Source: Burkholderia sp. Nafp2/4-1b (GTDB lineage: Bacteria; Pseudomonadota; Gammaproteobacteria; Burkholderiales; Burkholderiaceae). From it: DNA of 64,000 nucleotides. Shown here piece after piece: positions 8,956 through 21,039 of the stretch. Below the pieces are notes generated by a model. That model saw nothing but the letters and a program-made list of their open reading frames with translations, made no database searches and was not told the DNA's origin. The stretch covers positions 186,001-250,000 of the forward strand of contig NZ_ML058600.1 of NCBI RefSeq assembly GCF_003635165.1, given 5' to 3'. The position numbers and the translations under genes are program-made. Numbering within the stretch: position 1 is the stretch's first letter; each line of letters begins with the position of its first letter.

Positions 8956-10242
8956 TCAGGGGTAGAGGCCGCGCATTTCGCGCGCCATCAGGATGCGCTT
9001 GCACGCAACGATGAACGCTGCCGTACGCACCGTCACCTTGTGCTCTTCCGACACCGCCCACACGCCGGCGAACGCTTCGCGCATCACGCGCTCGAGACGG
9101 TGGTTGATCTCGTCTTCCGTCCAGAAGAAGCTCGAGAAATCCTGCACCCACTCGAAGTACGACACGGTCACGCCGCCTGCGTTCGCGATCACGTCGGGGA
9201 TCACGAGCACGCCGTTCGCGCTCAGGATGTCGTCGGCCGCGGTGGTCGTCGGGCCGTTCGCGCCTTCGACGATGATCTTCGTGCGGATCTTCGATGCGTT
9301 CTTCTCGGTGATCTGGTTTTCCAGTGCCGCCGGGATCAGGATGTCGGTTTCGACCGTCCAGAACTCGTCGTTCGGCATCGGTTCAGCACCTTCGAAGCCC
9401 GCGACGCCGCCCGTGCGTGCCACGTGGTCGAGCAGCTTGTTCGAATCGAGGCCGGCCGGCTGGTAGATCGTGCCCGTGTGATCCTGTACCGCGATCACCT
9501 TCGCACCCGCTTCCTGGAACAGCTTCGCCGCGATGCCGCCGACGTTGCCGAAGCCCTGCACCGCGATGCGCGCCCCTTCGATTTCCAGGCCCTTCTTCTT
9601 CGCCGCTTCGGAGCCGACGACGAACACGCCGCGGCCCGTTGCTTCCTTGCGGCCGAGCGAACCGCCGAGCGAGATCGGCTTGCCGGTCACGACGCCGGTC
9701 GACGTCTGGCCCTGGTTCATCGAGTACGTGTCCATCATCCACGCCATCACCTGTTCGTTGGTGTTGACGTCCGGTGCCGGAATGTCCGTGTTCGGCCCGA
9801 TGATGATGCCGATTTCGCTGGTGTAGCGGCGCGTCACGCGCTCGAGCTCACCACGCGACAGCTTGCGCGGGTCGACGCGGATGCCGCCCTTCGCACCGCC
9901 GTACGGCACGTTCACGGCCGCGTTCTTCACCGACATCCATGCGGACAGTGCCATCACTTCCGACAGCGTCACGTCCTGGTGGTAGCGCACGCCGCCCTTG
10001 CCCGGACCGCGCGACACGTTGTGCTGCACGCGATAGCCTTCGAAGTGGGCGACGGTGCCGTTGTCGAGTTCGATCGGGCAGTCGACGATCAGGATGCGCT
10101 TCGGACGCTTCAGCGTTTCCAGCCAGCGCGACAGCGAACCGAGGTACGGTGCGACGCGATCGACCTGCTGAAGGTAGTTGCCCCACGGGCCGAGATCGTC
10201 GGCGTGAAGGTAGGACGGGATGGACTGCAGTTGCGAAGACAT
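8956..10242 (-). CDS. gdhA: Glutamate dehydrogenase
   Basis: The enzyme interconverts glutamate and 2-oxoglutarate plus ammonia. At 428 residues it matches the hexameric family closer to the Bacillus RocG/GudB type than to the longer E. coli GdhA. Visible motifs are [12 protein letters not shown] with the substrate lysine region, [11 protein letters not shown] with the catalytic lysine, [13 protein letters not shown], and the Rossmann loop VQGFGNVGG. The MSSQLQ start is chosen because GGAG lies about 6 nt upstream; a longer in-frame start exists at 10302. Its position beside the glutamate importer suggests coordinated glutamate use. Confidence 0.93.
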   Translation of the reverse strand: MSSQLQSIPSYLHADDLGPWGNYLQQVDRVAPYLGSLSRWLETLKRPKRILIVDCPIELDNGTVAHFEGYRVQHNVSRGPGKGGVRYHQDVTLSEVMALSAWMSVKNAAVNVPYGGAKGGIRVDPRKLSRGELERVTRRYTSEIGIIIGPNTDIPAPDVNTNEQVMAWMMDTYSMNQGQTSTGVVTGKPISLGGSLGRKEATGRGVFVVGSEAAKKKGLEIEGARIAVQGFGNVGGIAAKLFQEAGAKVIAVQDHTGTIYQPAGLDSNKLLDHVARTGGVAGFEGAEPMPNDEFWTVETDILIPAALENQITEKNASKIRTKIIVEGANGPTTTAADDILSANGVLVIPDVIANAGGVTVSYFEWVQDFSSFFWTEDEINHRLERVMREAFAGVWAVSEEHKVTVRTAAFIVACKRILMAREMRGLYP

Positions 10243-10319
10243 GGACGCTCCAACGTTCAACGGATTGCGCACATTGTCGAAAAACCCCTTTTTTTTATCC
10301 AATGCCGTTTGCTTATTCG

Positions 10320-10373
10320 ATTATGCGTTTCTTGCATGATCGCGATTTTTCGCAAATCCGCGGTCGATTTGCG
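10320..10373 (-). promoter_or_regulatory. gdhA promoter region with dyad operator
   Basis: A CATAAT -10 candidate (10325 to 10320, minus strand) lies 78 nt upstream of the start codon. Just upstream, at 10351-10373, is a perfect dyad CGCAAATC-N7-GATTTGCG, placed where a LysR-type activator would bind. The LysR gene at 10553 reads toward gdhA. The rest of the 310-nt gap shows no gene. Confidence 0.45.
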
Positions 10374-10411
10374 CAAGAACGCGCGCGATCGACCGTGCAT
10401 CGCGTGCGTGA

Positions 10412-13162
<2,751 letters not shown>

Positions 13163-13186
13163 GCGCCGCCGTCGCCGGACGAAACG

Positions 13187-13223
13187 AAGCCCGATGCGAA
13201 GCAATTCGCATCGGGCTTTTTTT
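13187..13223 (+). terminator. Rho-independent terminator of purB
   Basis: A 14-bp stem (13187-13200 with 13205-13218, arms AAGCCCGATGCGAA and its complement) has a GCAA tetraloop. A run of T follows to 13223. Confidence 0.92.
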
Positions 13224-13251
13224 GTTCGCCGCGCACGGCGCCAGAAACGAC

Positions 13252-13275
13252 AAAGGTGCCCCGCAGGGCACCTTT
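13252..13275 (-). terminator. Hairpin after gntK
   Basis: A 10-bp stem AAAGGTGCCC / GGGCACCTTT with a CGCA loop starts 26 nt beyond the gntK stop on the minus strand. The following T-run is poor, so termination strength is uncertain. Confidence 0.6.
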
Positions 13276-13300
13276 GCCTGACGATTGCCGCGAGCCGCGC

Positions 13301-13804
13301 TCAGTGCTGCTGCGCCAAGCCGAGCTTCACCATCACTTCATCGACGATCTGCTCGGGCGTCAGCTCGATGCTGACCTCGATCGCTTCGTCCGGGCCCGGC
13401 TCCTCGAGCGTGTCGAGCTGGCTCTTCAGCAGCGACGGATCGAAGAAATGGCCGGTGCGGCTCTTCAGGCGCTCGTGCAATACGTCGAACGAACCCTTCA
13501 GATACACGAACCGCACGTCGGTGTCGGTGCCGCGCAGCACGTCGCGGTACGAGCGCTTCAGCGACGAGCACGTGAACACGGCCGTCTCGCCGGCCCGCTG
13601 CTTTTCCTCGATGGCCGCGCGGATCGTGCGCAGCCAGGGCCAGCGGTCTTCATCGGTCAGCGGAATGCCGTGGTGCATCTTTTCCTTGTTCGCCGCGCTG
13701 TGAAACGCGTCGCCATCGGTATAGCTGCACGACAGGCGTTCCGCCAGCAGTTCGCCGATCAGCGACTTGCCGGCGCCCGACACGCCCATTGCGATCAGAA
13801 TCAT
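13301..13804 (-). CDS. gntK: Gluconokinase
   Basis: GntK phosphorylates D-gluconate to 6-phosphogluconate, feeding the Entner-Doudoroff enzymes encoded next door. The 167-residue length is standard for the thermoresistant type. The P-loop GVSGAGKS is at residues 7-14, with DGDAFHSAANKEKMHHGIPLTDEDRWPWL typical of the family. It is co-directional with gntT, 13 nt downstream of it, and forms a two-gene operon. Confidence 0.95.
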   Translation of the reverse strand: MILIAMGVSGAGKSLIGELLAERLSCSYTDGDAFHSAANKEKMHHGIPLTDEDRWPWLRTIRAAIEEKQRAGETAVFTCSSLKRSYRDVLRGTDTDVRFVYLKGSFDVLHERLKSRTGHFFDPSLLKSQLDTLEEPGPDEAIEVSIELTPEQIVDEVMVKLGLAQQH

Positions 13805-13817
13805 TGACTACCCCTTG

Positions 13818-15179
13818 TTACAAAACCAGGCTCAGCAGCAGCGTAAAGCTCAGACCGAGCACCGAGATGATGGTTTCAAGCAGCGACCAGGTCTTGAAAG
13901 TCTGACCGACCGTCATCCCGAAGTATTCCTTGATCAGCCAGAAGCCGCCGTCGTTCACGTGCGAGAAGATCAGCGAACCCGAGCCGGTCGCGAGCACCAG
14001 CAGCTCCGGACGAACCGCCGCACCCGACGCCGCCGCGATCGGCGCGACGATGCCGCAGGCCGTCGTCATCGCGACGGTTGCCGAACCCGTCGCAAGACGC
14101 ATCAGCGCCGCGACGAACCAGCCGAGCAGCAGCGGCGACAGGTGCGCGTGCTTCGCGGTCTCGACGATCTGCTGCGAGATTCCGCTGTCGCGCAGGACGC
14201 CGCCGAAGCCGCCGCCCGCGCCGACGATCAGCGTGATGCCGGCGATCGGCGCCAGACACTCGCCGCAGAACTTCTGGATCTGGTCGCGATTGAAGCCCTG
14301 CAGCTTGCCGAACGTGAAGAAGCTCACGAGCACGGCGATCAGCAGCGCGACGTCCGAGTTGCCGGCAAAGCGCAGCAGGTTGTTCGGCAGCGACTTCGGT
14401 GCGAACACCAGGTCGGCCCAGCTGCCGACGAGCATCAGCACGACGGGCAGCAGGATCGTGAACAGCGTGATGCCGAAGCTCGGCAGTTCGCGCGTGCTGC
14501 CATCCGTGCGCGTATCGACGAACTGCGACGCGAGCGGGTTGTTTTCCGGCAGCTTCACGAACTTCGAGATCATCAGCGCGAACAGCGGGCCCGCGATGAT
14601 CGCGGTCGGCACGCCGACGACCAGGCCGAACGCGATCGTCTTGCCGATATCGGCGCCGTATTGCTGGACGGCCAGCAGCGCGGCCGGATGCGGCGGGATC
14701 AGCCCGTGCACGACCGACAGGCCGGCCACCATCGGCAGGCCGACGACAAGCAGCGACTTGCCGGTGCGCTTCGCGACGTTGAACGCGATCGGGATCAGCA
14801 GCACGAAGCCGACTTCGAAGAACACCGGCAGGCCGACGATGATCGCGACGAACATCATCGCCCAGTGGATGTTCTTTTCACCGAACCAGTTGATCAGCGT
14901 GGTCGCGATCCGTTCGGCGCCGCCCGATTCGGCCATCATCTTGCCGAGCATCGTGCCGAGGCCGACGACGATCGCGATGTGGCCGAGCGTGCCGCCGGTG
15001 CCCGTTTCGAACGACTTGACGATCTTGTCCATCGGCATGCCGACGACGAGACCCAGGCCCAGCGAAACGATGATCAGCACCAGGAACGGGTAGATCTTGT
15101 AGCGCGCGATCATCAGGATCAGCGCGGCAATCGCGATCAGCGTGAATACGAGCAGCATGCTGCCTTGGACAGCCCCCAT
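13818..15179 (-). CDS. gntT: Gluconate:H+ symporter, GntP family
   Basis: The 453-residue inner-membrane protein has more than ten hydrophobic spans. It carries GntP-family blocks such as HPAALLAVQQYGADIGKTIAFG and the LATGSATVAMTTACG segment near the C-terminus. It imports gluconate for GntK. The start follows a good AGGAG, and a gap of 223 nt separates it from eda upstream. That gap contains the eda terminator and a candidate operator, so gntT-gntK probably has its own regulated promoter. Which of the gntT/gntU/gntP specificities applies cannot be read from sequence alone. Confidence 0.9.
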   Translation of the reverse strand: MGAVQGSMLLVFTLIAIAALILMIARYKIYPFLVLIIVSLGLGLVVGMPMDKIVKSFETGTGGTLGHIAIVVGLGTMLGKMMAESGGAERIATTLINWFGEKNIHWAMMFVAIIVGLPVFFEVGFVLLIPIAFNVAKRTGKSLLVVGLPMVAGLSVVHGLIPPHPAALLAVQQYGADIGKTIAFGLVVGVPTAIIAGPLFALMISKFVKLPENNPLASQFVDTRTDGSTRELPSFGITLFTILLPVVLMLVGSWADLVFAPKSLPNNLLRFAGNSDVALLIAVLVSFFTFGKLQGFNRDQIQKFCGECLAPIAGITLIVGAGGGFGGVLRDSGISQQIVETAKHAHLSPLLLGWFVAALMRLATGSATVAMTTACGIVAPIAAASGAAVRPELLVLATGSGSLIFSHVNDGGFWLIKEYFGMTVGQTFKTWSLLETIISVLGLSFTLLLSLVL

Positions 15180-15316
15180 GTGGCACTCCTCCTTGGATTA
15201 GTTCGAAACCGGGCGAGTTGTTGCGAGTATGCCCGGCTATGCAGGTCTCCGAAACCACGGGGGGTACCCACCCCGTGAGGACGCTGAATTTTACTTATCT
15301 TTACGGTCCACGGATA

Positions 15317-15326
15317 GAACCGGTTC
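15317..15326. promoter_or_regulatory. Palindrome upstream of gntT, possible LacI-family operator
   Basis: GAACCGGTTC is a perfect 10-bp palindrome with the central CG step typical of LacI/GntR-type operators. It lies 138 nt upstream of the gntT start. No LacI-type gene is in the window, so the assignment is speculative. A second dyad, CACGGGG...CCCCGTG, is nearby at 15257-15282. Confidence 0.3.
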
Positions 15327-15333
15327 CATCAGC

Positions 15334-15378
15334 AAAAACCCTCGGTAAAACAAGCACTAAGCGCTTGATTTCCGAGGG
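15334..15378 (-). terminator. Terminator of edd-eda
   Basis: On the minus strand CCCTCGG (15378-15372) pairs with CCGAGGG (15345-15339). Internal AAGC/GCTT-type pairing adds to it, and TTTTT follows. It lies 25 nt after the eda stop and separates edd-eda from gntT-gntK. Confidence 0.75.
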
Positions 15379-15402
15379 CTAAACCGTCCTTTGACGCAAG
15401 GT

Positions 15403-16029
15403 TTAACGGGGCAGCTGGCTCGCGGCTTGCGCGAGGCGCGTGACTTCGGCCCAGTCCTGCGCGGCGAGCGCGGCCTTCGGCGTGAGCCACGAGCCGCCGA
15501 CGCACACGACGTTCGGCAGCTTCAGGAAATTCGGCGCGGTGTCGACCGTGATCCCGCCCGTCGGGCAGAACTTCAGCCCCGGGAACGGGCCGTGGAACGC
15601 CTGCAGCATCGGCACGCCGCCCGCCTGCTGCGCGGGGAAGAACTTTACGATGTCGTAGCCGAATTCGAGCGCCTGGATGATGTCGCTCGGCGTCATCACG
15701 CCCGGCAGCAGCGGCAGGCCCGCGTCGAGCGAAGCGAGGTGCAGTTCCTTCGTCAGGCCCGGCGACACGCCGAACGTCGCGCCCGCGCGCTTCGCCTGCG
15801 CGCAGTGCTCGGGCTTCGTGATCGTGCCGACGCCGACGACGATGTCGTCCGCAAGCTGGCTCGCGCGCTGGATCGCCTCGAGGCCCGCCGGCGTGCGCAG
15901 CGTGATTTCGAGCACCTTGACGCCGCCCGCGTGCAACGCGCGCGACACGTTTTCGCCCTGCTCGACCGAGTCGAATGCGAGCACCGGAATCACCGGGCCC
16001 AGCTTCACGATTTCAGCAATCGTCTTCAT
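15403..16029 (-). CDS. eda: KDPG aldolase
   Basis: Eda splits 2-keto-3-deoxy-6-phosphogluconate into pyruvate and glyceraldehyde 3-phosphate. At 208 residues it is a normal class I aldolase. The catalytic glutamate is in KVLEITLRT, the Schiff-base lysine in GYDIVKFFPAQQAGG, and the phosphate-binding CPTGGI is present. It follows edd after 19 nt in the same operon. A second aldolase of this family, DgoA for the galactonate isomer, is at 56.6 kb. Confidence 0.96.
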   Translation of the reverse strand: MKTIAEIVKLGPVIPVLAFDSVEQGENVSRALHAGGVKVLEITLRTPAGLEAIQRASQLADDIVVGVGTITKPEHCAQAKRAGATFGVSPGLTKELHLASLDAGLPLLPGVMTPSDIIQALEFGYDIVKFFPAQQAGGVPMLQAFHGPFPGLKFCPTGGITVDTAPNFLKLPNVVCVGGSWLTPKAALAAQDWAEVTRLAQAASQLPR

Positions 16030-16048
16030 TGATCACACTCCTTGAAAT

Positions 16049-17905
16049 TCATGCAGCGACGCCGACGGCCGCTTCGCCGACCAGCGTCCCGAAAACCGAT
16101 GCGCCCTGCTCGGCCGGCGCGGCCGCCGCGCGGAACACGCCGAACAGTTCGCGCCCGAAACCGACCTCGTTCTCGGCCTGATGCAGCGGCTGCGCGACCG
16201 GGCGCGCTTGCCATTCCGCTTCGTCGACCTCGATGTCGAGGACGCCGGCTTCCGCGTCGATCACGAGCGTGTCGCCCGTCTTCACCTTGCCGATCGGGCC
16301 GGCGAGCAGCGCTTCCGGCGACACGTGGATCACGGCCGGCACCTTGCCCGACGCGCCGGACATGCGGCCGTCGGTGACCAGCGCGACGTGGAAGCCCTGA
16401 TCCTGCAGCACGCCGAGCAGCGGCGTCAAACGGTGGAGCTCAGGCATCCCGTTCGCACGCGCGCCCTGGAAGCGCACGACCGCGACGAAATCGCGCTTCA
16501 GCTCGCCGCGATCGAATGCCGCCTGCACGGCTTCCTGCGAATCGAACACGATCGCCGGCGCCTTTACCTTGCGGTGTTCCGGCGCGACCGCCGAGATCTT
16601 GATCACGCCGCGGCCGAGCCGGCCCTGCATCAGGCGCAGGCCGCCGTCGGGCTGGAACGGCTCGCGGATGCCGCGCAGCACCTTGGTGTCGTGGCTCTCG
16701 GCCGTGCCGTCGACCCACGTGAGCTTGCCGTCGATCAGCTTCGGCTCCTTCGTGTAGTGCGACAGGCCCTTGCCCGCGACCGTCGTCACGTCTTCGTGCA
16801 GCAGCCCGCCTTCGAGCAGGTTGCGCACCAGGAACGCGACGCCGCCCGCAGCATGGAAATGGTTCACGTCGGCCTTGCCGTTCGGATAGATCTTCGCGAG
16901 CAGCGGCACCACGGCCGACAGTTCGTCGAAATCGTTCCAGTCGATCAGGATGCCGGCCGCGCGCGCGATCGCGACGAGGTGCAGCGTGTGGTTGGTCGAG
17001 CCGCCCGTCGCGAGCAGCGCGACGATCCCGTTGACGATCGCCTTCTCGTCGATCACATGGCCGATCGGCGTGTACTGGCCGCGCTCGACGGTCAAGTCGA
17101 GCACGCGGCGCGCGGCTTGCGCGGTCAGCGCGTCGCGCAGCGGCGTATGCGGATGGACGAATGCCGAGCCCGGCAGGTGCAGGCCCATCAGCTCCATCAG
17201 CATCTGGTTGCTGTTCGCGGTGCCGTAGAACGTGCAGGTGCCGTGGCCGTGATACGCGGCCGATTCGGCTTCGAGCAGCGCGTCGCGGCCGACCTGGCCG
17301 GTCGCGAACTGCTGGCGGATCTTCGCCTTGTCGTCGTTCGACAGGCCGCTCGTCATCGGGCCGGCCGGCACGAAGATGGTCGGCAGATGGCCGAACTGCA
17401 GCGCGCCGATCAGGAGGCCCGGCACGATCTTGTCGCAGATGCCGAGGCACAGCGCCGCGTCGAACATGTTGTGCGTGAGCGCGATCGCCGTACCCATCGC
17501 GATCGCCTCGCGCGAGAACAGCGACAACTCCATCCCCGGGTTGCCCTGCGTGACGCCGTCGCACATCGCCGGCACGCCGCCCGCAAACTGAGCGACACCG
17601 CCGTTCTCGCGCGCGGCGGCCTTGATGATGTCGGGGAAATCCTTGTACGGTGCGTGCGCGGACAGCATCTCGTTGTACGAGGACACGATGCCGATGTTCG
17701 GCTCGCGGATCGCCTTGATCTGGAACTTGTCGCTGCCTTCCAGACCCGCAAAGCCGTGCGCGAGATTGGCGCACGACAGCGCGCCGCGCGCCGGGAACTT
17801 GCCTTGCGCGCCGTCGATGCGCTGCAGATAGGCGGAACGGGTCGATAGGCTGCGGGCGATCACGCGTTCGGTGACTTTCGCCAGAGTGGGGTGCAGCGAC
17901 GTCAT
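16049..17905 (-). CDS. edd: 6-phosphogluconate dehydratase
   Basis: Edd dehydrates 6-phosphogluconate to KDPG, the signature step of the Entner-Doudoroff pathway. The 618 residues belong to the IlvD/Edd iron-sulfur dehydratases. Cluster cysteines are expected in [17 protein letters not shown] and [13 protein letters not shown]. The [14 protein letters not shown] motif is in the C-terminal third. It is first in edd-eda and divergent from hexR, with a HexR-like operator 83 nt upstream. Confidence 0.96.
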   Translation of the reverse strand: MTSLHPTLAKVTERVIARSLSTRSAYLQRIDGAQGKFPARGALSCANLAHGFAGLEGSDKFQIKAIREPNIGIVSSYNEMLSAHAPYKDFPDIIKAAARENGGVAQFAGGVPAMCDGVTQGNPGMELSLFSREAIAMGTAIALTHNMFDAALCLGICDKIVPGLLIGALQFGHLPTIFVPAGPMTSGLSNDDKAKIRQQFATGQVGRDALLEAESAAYHGHGTCTFYGTANSNQMLMELMGLHLPGSAFVHPHTPLRDALTAQAARRVLDLTVERGQYTPIGHVIDEKAIVNGIVALLATGGSTNHTLHLVAIARAAGILIDWNDFDELSAVVPLLAKIYPNGKADVNHFHAAGGVAFLVRNLLEGGLLHEDVTTVAGKGLSHYTKEPKLIDGKLTWVDGTAESHDTKVLRGIREPFQPDGGLRLMQGRLGRGVIKISAVAPEHRKVKAPAIVFDSQEAVQAAFDRGELKRDFVAVVRFQGARANGMPELHRLTPLLGVLQDQGFHVALVTDGRMSGASGKVPAVIHVSPEALLAGPIGKVKTGDTLVIDAEAGVLDIEVDEAEWQARPVAQPLHQAENEVGFGRELFGVFRAAAAPAEQGASVFGTLVGEAAVGVAA

Positions 17906-17987
17906 GCTGGGCGCTCCTGTATGCCGGACGACACCGGCGGTTGGAATCGTGGGGACGATCGAGTGCGTCGAACGAACGAAGCCAGTC

Positions 17988-18004
17988 TAGTAGAAAAACT
18001 ACAA
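17988..18004. promoter_or_regulatory. HexR-type operator upstream of edd
   Basis: On the minus strand this reads TTGTAGTTTTTCTACTA, which is TGTA-N7-TACT, one mismatch from the TGTA-N7-TACA form of the second site. It lies 83 nt upstream of the edd start codon. Confidence 0.6.
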
Positions 18005-18130
18005 GCATGCAATGCGGATCAATGTGCCCGCAACCCTCGTTCCCGCCACCAGCAAGGCTTTACCTAGTGAAAACCCTAATCCACACCACTACCACCCTCA
18101 TGAATTACCGGCGATGGTGCTAGCATTTTC

Positions 18131-18147
18131 TTGTAGATTTTCTACAA
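18131..18147. promoter_or_regulatory. HexR-type operator upstream of hexR
   Basis: TTGTAGATTTTCTACAA is a perfect 17-bp palindrome (7-bp arms, TTT centre) 52 nt upstream of the hexR start. It agrees with known gamma-proteobacterial HexR sites, which have TTGT and ACAA ends. This implies autoregulation. Confidence 0.7.
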
Positions 18148-18198
18148 TTCGATTGCGATACACTCGCTCATCCGAACCCGATTTCCATCCGCCGTCCC

Positions 18199-19047
18199 AT
18201 GCTGCCTCGCATTGAAGCGATCCGCGCCGACCTGCGCCCGTCCGAGCGCAAGCTCGCCGACTACATCCTCGCCGCGCCGCGCGAGGTGCTCGACCTCGCG
18301 ATGACCGAGCTGTCCACCCGCGCGGGCGTCAGCCAGCCGACCATCGCACGCTTTTGCCAGGCGCTCGGCTGCAGCGGCTTTCGTGAATTCAAGATCCGGC
18401 TCGCGCAGAGCGTCGCGCCGGGCGTGTCGTCGGTGTATCGCGACGTCGAGCCCGACGAGCCCGCGCCCGGCATCATCGGCAAGGTGTTCGACCGCACGAT
18501 CGGCGCGCTGATCGAGGTGCGCAACAGCCTGTCGGCCGGCAGCGTCGCCGACGCGATCGCGCTGCTGTCGAACGCGTCGCGCATCGAGTTCTACGGCGCC
18601 GGCGGCTCGGGCATCGCCGCGCAGGACATCCAGCACAAGTTCTTCCGGCTCGGCGTGCCGAGCGTCGCGTATTCGGATCCGCACACGTTCTCGATGTCGT
18701 CGGCGCTGCTCGGGCCGCATGATGTCGTCGTCGCGATCTCGAACACCGGCCGCACGCGCGACATCGTCGACGCGGCGCGCTCGGCGCTCGCGTGCGGCGC
18801 GAAGGTCGTCGCGATCACGCAGAGCCATTCGCCGCTCGCGAAGCTCGCGACGGTGAGCCTCGCGTCGAACGTCGCCGAGGAAACCGACGTGTTCTCGCCG
18901 ATGACGTCGCGGATGTCGCATCTCGCGATCGGCGACATCCTCGCGGTCGGCGTCGCGCTGTCGCGCGGGCCGGCGCTGATGGAGCGCGTCGGCCGCGCTA
19001 AGGAAGCGATCACGCGCCGCCGGATCGACGACGGCACGAAGGATTGA
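18199..19047 (+). CDS. hexR: RpiR-family regulator of the Entner-Doudoroff genes (HexR-like)
   Basis: The 282-residue protein has an RpiR helix-turn-helix domain (residues 1-75, TELSTRAGVSQPTIARFCQALGCSGFREFK). A SIS sugar-phosphate-binding domain follows (about 105-245, with FYGAGGSG and ISNTGRTRDIVDAA). In characterised HexR proteins KDPG releases the repressor from DNA. The gene is divergent from edd-eda with two matching palindromes in the 293-nt intergenic region. The start ATG at 18199 gives the usual short N-terminus. Confidence 0.88.
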   Translation: MLPRIEAIRADLRPSERKLADYILAAPREVLDLAMTELSTRAGVSQPTIARFCQALGCSGFREFKIRLAQSVAPGVSSVYRDVEPDEPAPGIIGKVFDRTIGALIEVRNSLSAGSVADAIALLSNASRIEFYGAGGSGIAAQDIQHKFFRLGVPSVAYSDPHTFSMSSALLGPHDVVVAISNTGRTRDIVDAARSALACGAKVVAITQSHSPLAKLATVSLASNVAEETDVFSPMTSRMSHLAIGDILAVGVALSRGPALMERVGRAKEAITRRRIDDGTKD

Positions 19048-19127
19048 CCGGGCACGGCGTGCCGCCGGCGCATGACCCACGCGCGATCCGGCGGATCAGC
19101 GGCTACCTGGCATGCACGTAAACGAAC

Positions 19128-19151
19128 AACGGCGCCCCGAGGGGCGCCGTT
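19128..19151. terminator. Hairpin between hexR and hemJ-like gene (convergent)
   Basis: An 11-bp GC-rich stem AACGGCGCCCC / GGGGCGCCGTT with a GA loop lies between two convergent genes. It could serve both, although T-runs are short. Confidence 0.7.
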
Positions 19152-19188
19152 GCGCATGGGTCGCCGGCAGCAGTGCCGTGCCGCCGAT

Positions 19189-19611
19189 TCAGAACGGCTT
19201 GATCACGACCAGCGCGACCGCGGCAAGCATGCCGAGCACCGGCAGCTCGTTGAACACGCGATACCACTTGTCGGAGCGGCGGTTCTCGCCGCGCTCGAAC
19301 ACCTTCAGCAAGTGCCCGCAATACGCGTGATAGACGATCAGCAGCAGCACCACCGTCACCTTCGCGTGAATCCACCCCTGCCCCTGGCCGATGCCGATCA
19401 CGAGCCACAGCCACAGCCCGCATGCGAGCGCCGGCACGGCGATCAGCGTCATGAAGCGGAACAGCTTGCGCGCCATCAGCAGCAGCCGGCGCACCGCGGC
19501 CGGATCGGTCTCCATGGCCAGGTTCACGTAGATGCGCGGCAGGTAGAACAGCCCCGCGAACCACGCGGCGATCAGAACGATGTGGAACGTCTTGACCCAG
19601 AGCATTGCCAT
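19189..19611 (-). CDS. hemJ: HemJ/CopD-family membrane protein, probable protoporphyrinogen oxidase
   Basis: The 140-residue protein has four hydrophobic spans. It shows the HemJ pattern: a first-helix histidine in WVKTFHIVLIAAWFAGLFYLPR, then GWIHAKVTVVLLLIVYHAYCGH with further His and the conserved lysine. HemJ oxidises protoporphyrinogen IX in heme synthesis in bacteria lacking HemG and HemY. The family is also often labelled CopD-like or UPF0093. It follows proA after 17 nt. The assignment rests on pattern and size; whether another protoporphyrinogen oxidase exists cannot be seen here. Confidence 0.72.
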   Translation of the reverse strand: MAMLWVKTFHIVLIAAWFAGLFYLPRIYVNLAMETDPAAVRRLLLMARKLFRFMTLIAVPALACGLWLWLVIGIGQGQGWIHAKVTVVLLLIVYHAYCGHLLKVFERGENRRSDKWYRVFNELPVLGMLAAVALVVIKPF

Positions 19612-19628
19612 CGATTGTGCGCCTCGCG

Positions 19629-20900
19629 TTACTGACGGCCTTCGCCGTGTCCGAGCACCACGTACTTCAGCGACGTCAGCCCTTCCAGGCCGACGGGGCC
19701 GCGCGCGTGCAGCTTGTCGTTCGAGATGCCGATTTCCGCGCCGAGACCGAATTCGAAGCCGTCCGCGAAGCGCGTCGACGCGTTGACCATCACGCTCGCC
19801 GAATCGACTTCGCGCAGGAAGCGCATCGCGCGGTCGTGATCCTCGGTGACGATCGCATCGGTGTGATGCGAGCCGTAATGGTTGATGTGCTCGATCGCGG
19901 CGTCGAGGCCATCGACGACCTTGATCGCGAGCACCGGCGCGAGATACTCGGTGTGCCAGTCTTCCTCGGTCGCGTCGACGAGCGGGCCGACGCCGGCTTC
20001 GGCGAGCACCGCGCGCGCGGCTTCGTCGACGCGCAGCTCGACCTGCTTGTCGCGATACAGCTTGCCGAGCGACGGCAGCAGCGCGGCCGCGATGCCGCTC
20101 GACACGAGCAGCGTCTCCATCGTGTTGCAGGTGCCGTAGCGGTGCGTCTTCGCGTTGTCGCACACGGTCAGCGCCTTCGCGACATCGGCACGATCGTCGA
20201 CGTACACGTGGCAGATGCCGTCGAGATGCTTGATCATCGGCACGCGCGCCTCGTTGATCAGGCGCTCGATCAGGCTCTTGCCGCCGCGCGGCACGATCAC
20301 GTCGACGTATTCGGTCATCGTGATCAGCTTGCCGACCGCCGCGCGATCGGCGGTCGCGACGACCTGCACCGCATCCTGCGGCAGGCCGGCCGCCTCGAGC
20401 CCTTCACCGATCAGCTTCGCGAGCGCCGCATTCGATTCGAGCGCCTCGGAGCCGCCGCGCAGGATCGTCGCGTTGCCCGACTTCAGGCACAGCGCGGCCG
20501 CGTCGATCGTCACGTTCGGACGCGACTCGTAGATGATGCCGATCACGCCGAGCGGCACGCGCATCTGGCCAACCTGGATCCCGCTCGGGCGGTACTTGAG
20601 GTTGCCGATCTCGCCGATCGGATCGGCGAGCGACGCGACCTGGCGCAGCCCTTCGACCATCGTGTCGAGCGCCTTGTCGGACAGCGTCAGGCGGTCGATG
20701 AACGCCGCATCGAGCCCCTTTTCACGGGCACGGGCGACGTCGCGCGCATTCGCATCCTTCAGCGCCTGCGCGTCGCGCTCGATCGCGCGGGCCACGGCGT
20801 CGAGCGCCGCGTTCTTCGCGGCCGTGCTGGCGCGCGCCATCGCGCGGGAAGCGTGCCGGGCACGGCGGCCCAGGTCCGTCATGTACTGGTCGATATCCAT
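19629..20900 (-). CDS. proA: Gamma-glutamyl phosphate reductase
   Basis: ProA reduces gamma-glutamyl phosphate to glutamate semialdehyde, the second step of proline synthesis. The 423 residues are close to the E. coli length (417). The catalytic cysteine is in [13 protein letters not shown], with the aldehyde-dehydrogenase-like blocks [16 protein letters not shown] and [10 protein letters not shown]. The [12 protein letters not shown] start at 20900 is preferred over an upstream in-frame start at 20972, which has no ribosome-binding site. A TACAAT box 95 nt upstream suggests a separate promoter. Confidence 0.95.
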   Translation of the reverse strand: MDIDQYMTDLGRRARHASRAMARASTAAKNAALDAVARAIERDAQALKDANARDVARAREKGLDAAFIDRLTLSDKALDTMVEGLRQVASLADPIGEIGNLKYRPSGIQVGQMRVPLGVIGIIYESRPNVTIDAAALCLKSGNATILRGGSEALESNAALAKLIGEGLEAAGLPQDAVQVVATADRAAVGKLITMTEYVDVIVPRGGKSLIERLINEARVPMIKHLDGICHVYVDDRADVAKALTVCDNAKTHRYGTCNTMETLLVSSGIAAALLPSLGKLYRDKQVELRVDEAARAVLAEAGVGPLVDATEEDWHTEYLAPVLAIKVVDGLDAAIEHINHYGSHHTDAIVTEDHDRAMRFLREVDSASVMVNASTRFADGFEFGLGAEIGISNDKLHARGPVGLEGLTSLKYVVLGHGEGRQ

Positions 20901-20994
20901 CGTGTGACTCGAGAAGCGAGCCGCTAGGCGCGGCGTGAATTCGTGGGGAAGCGGGACGCGCGGCGCCGGCAAGGCCGCGCCGCGTCAGCGAAAT

Positions 20995-21000
20995 ATTGTA
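20995..21000 (-). promoter_or_regulatory. -10 candidate of proA
   Basis: On the minus strand TACAAT (21000 to 20995) lies in the 139-nt gap between holA and proA. It suggests that proA-hemJ is transcribed at least partly on its own. Confidence 0.45.
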
Positions 21001-21039
21001 AGCGGGTTGCGATGCGTGCGCTGAACGCCCGGACGGGGC

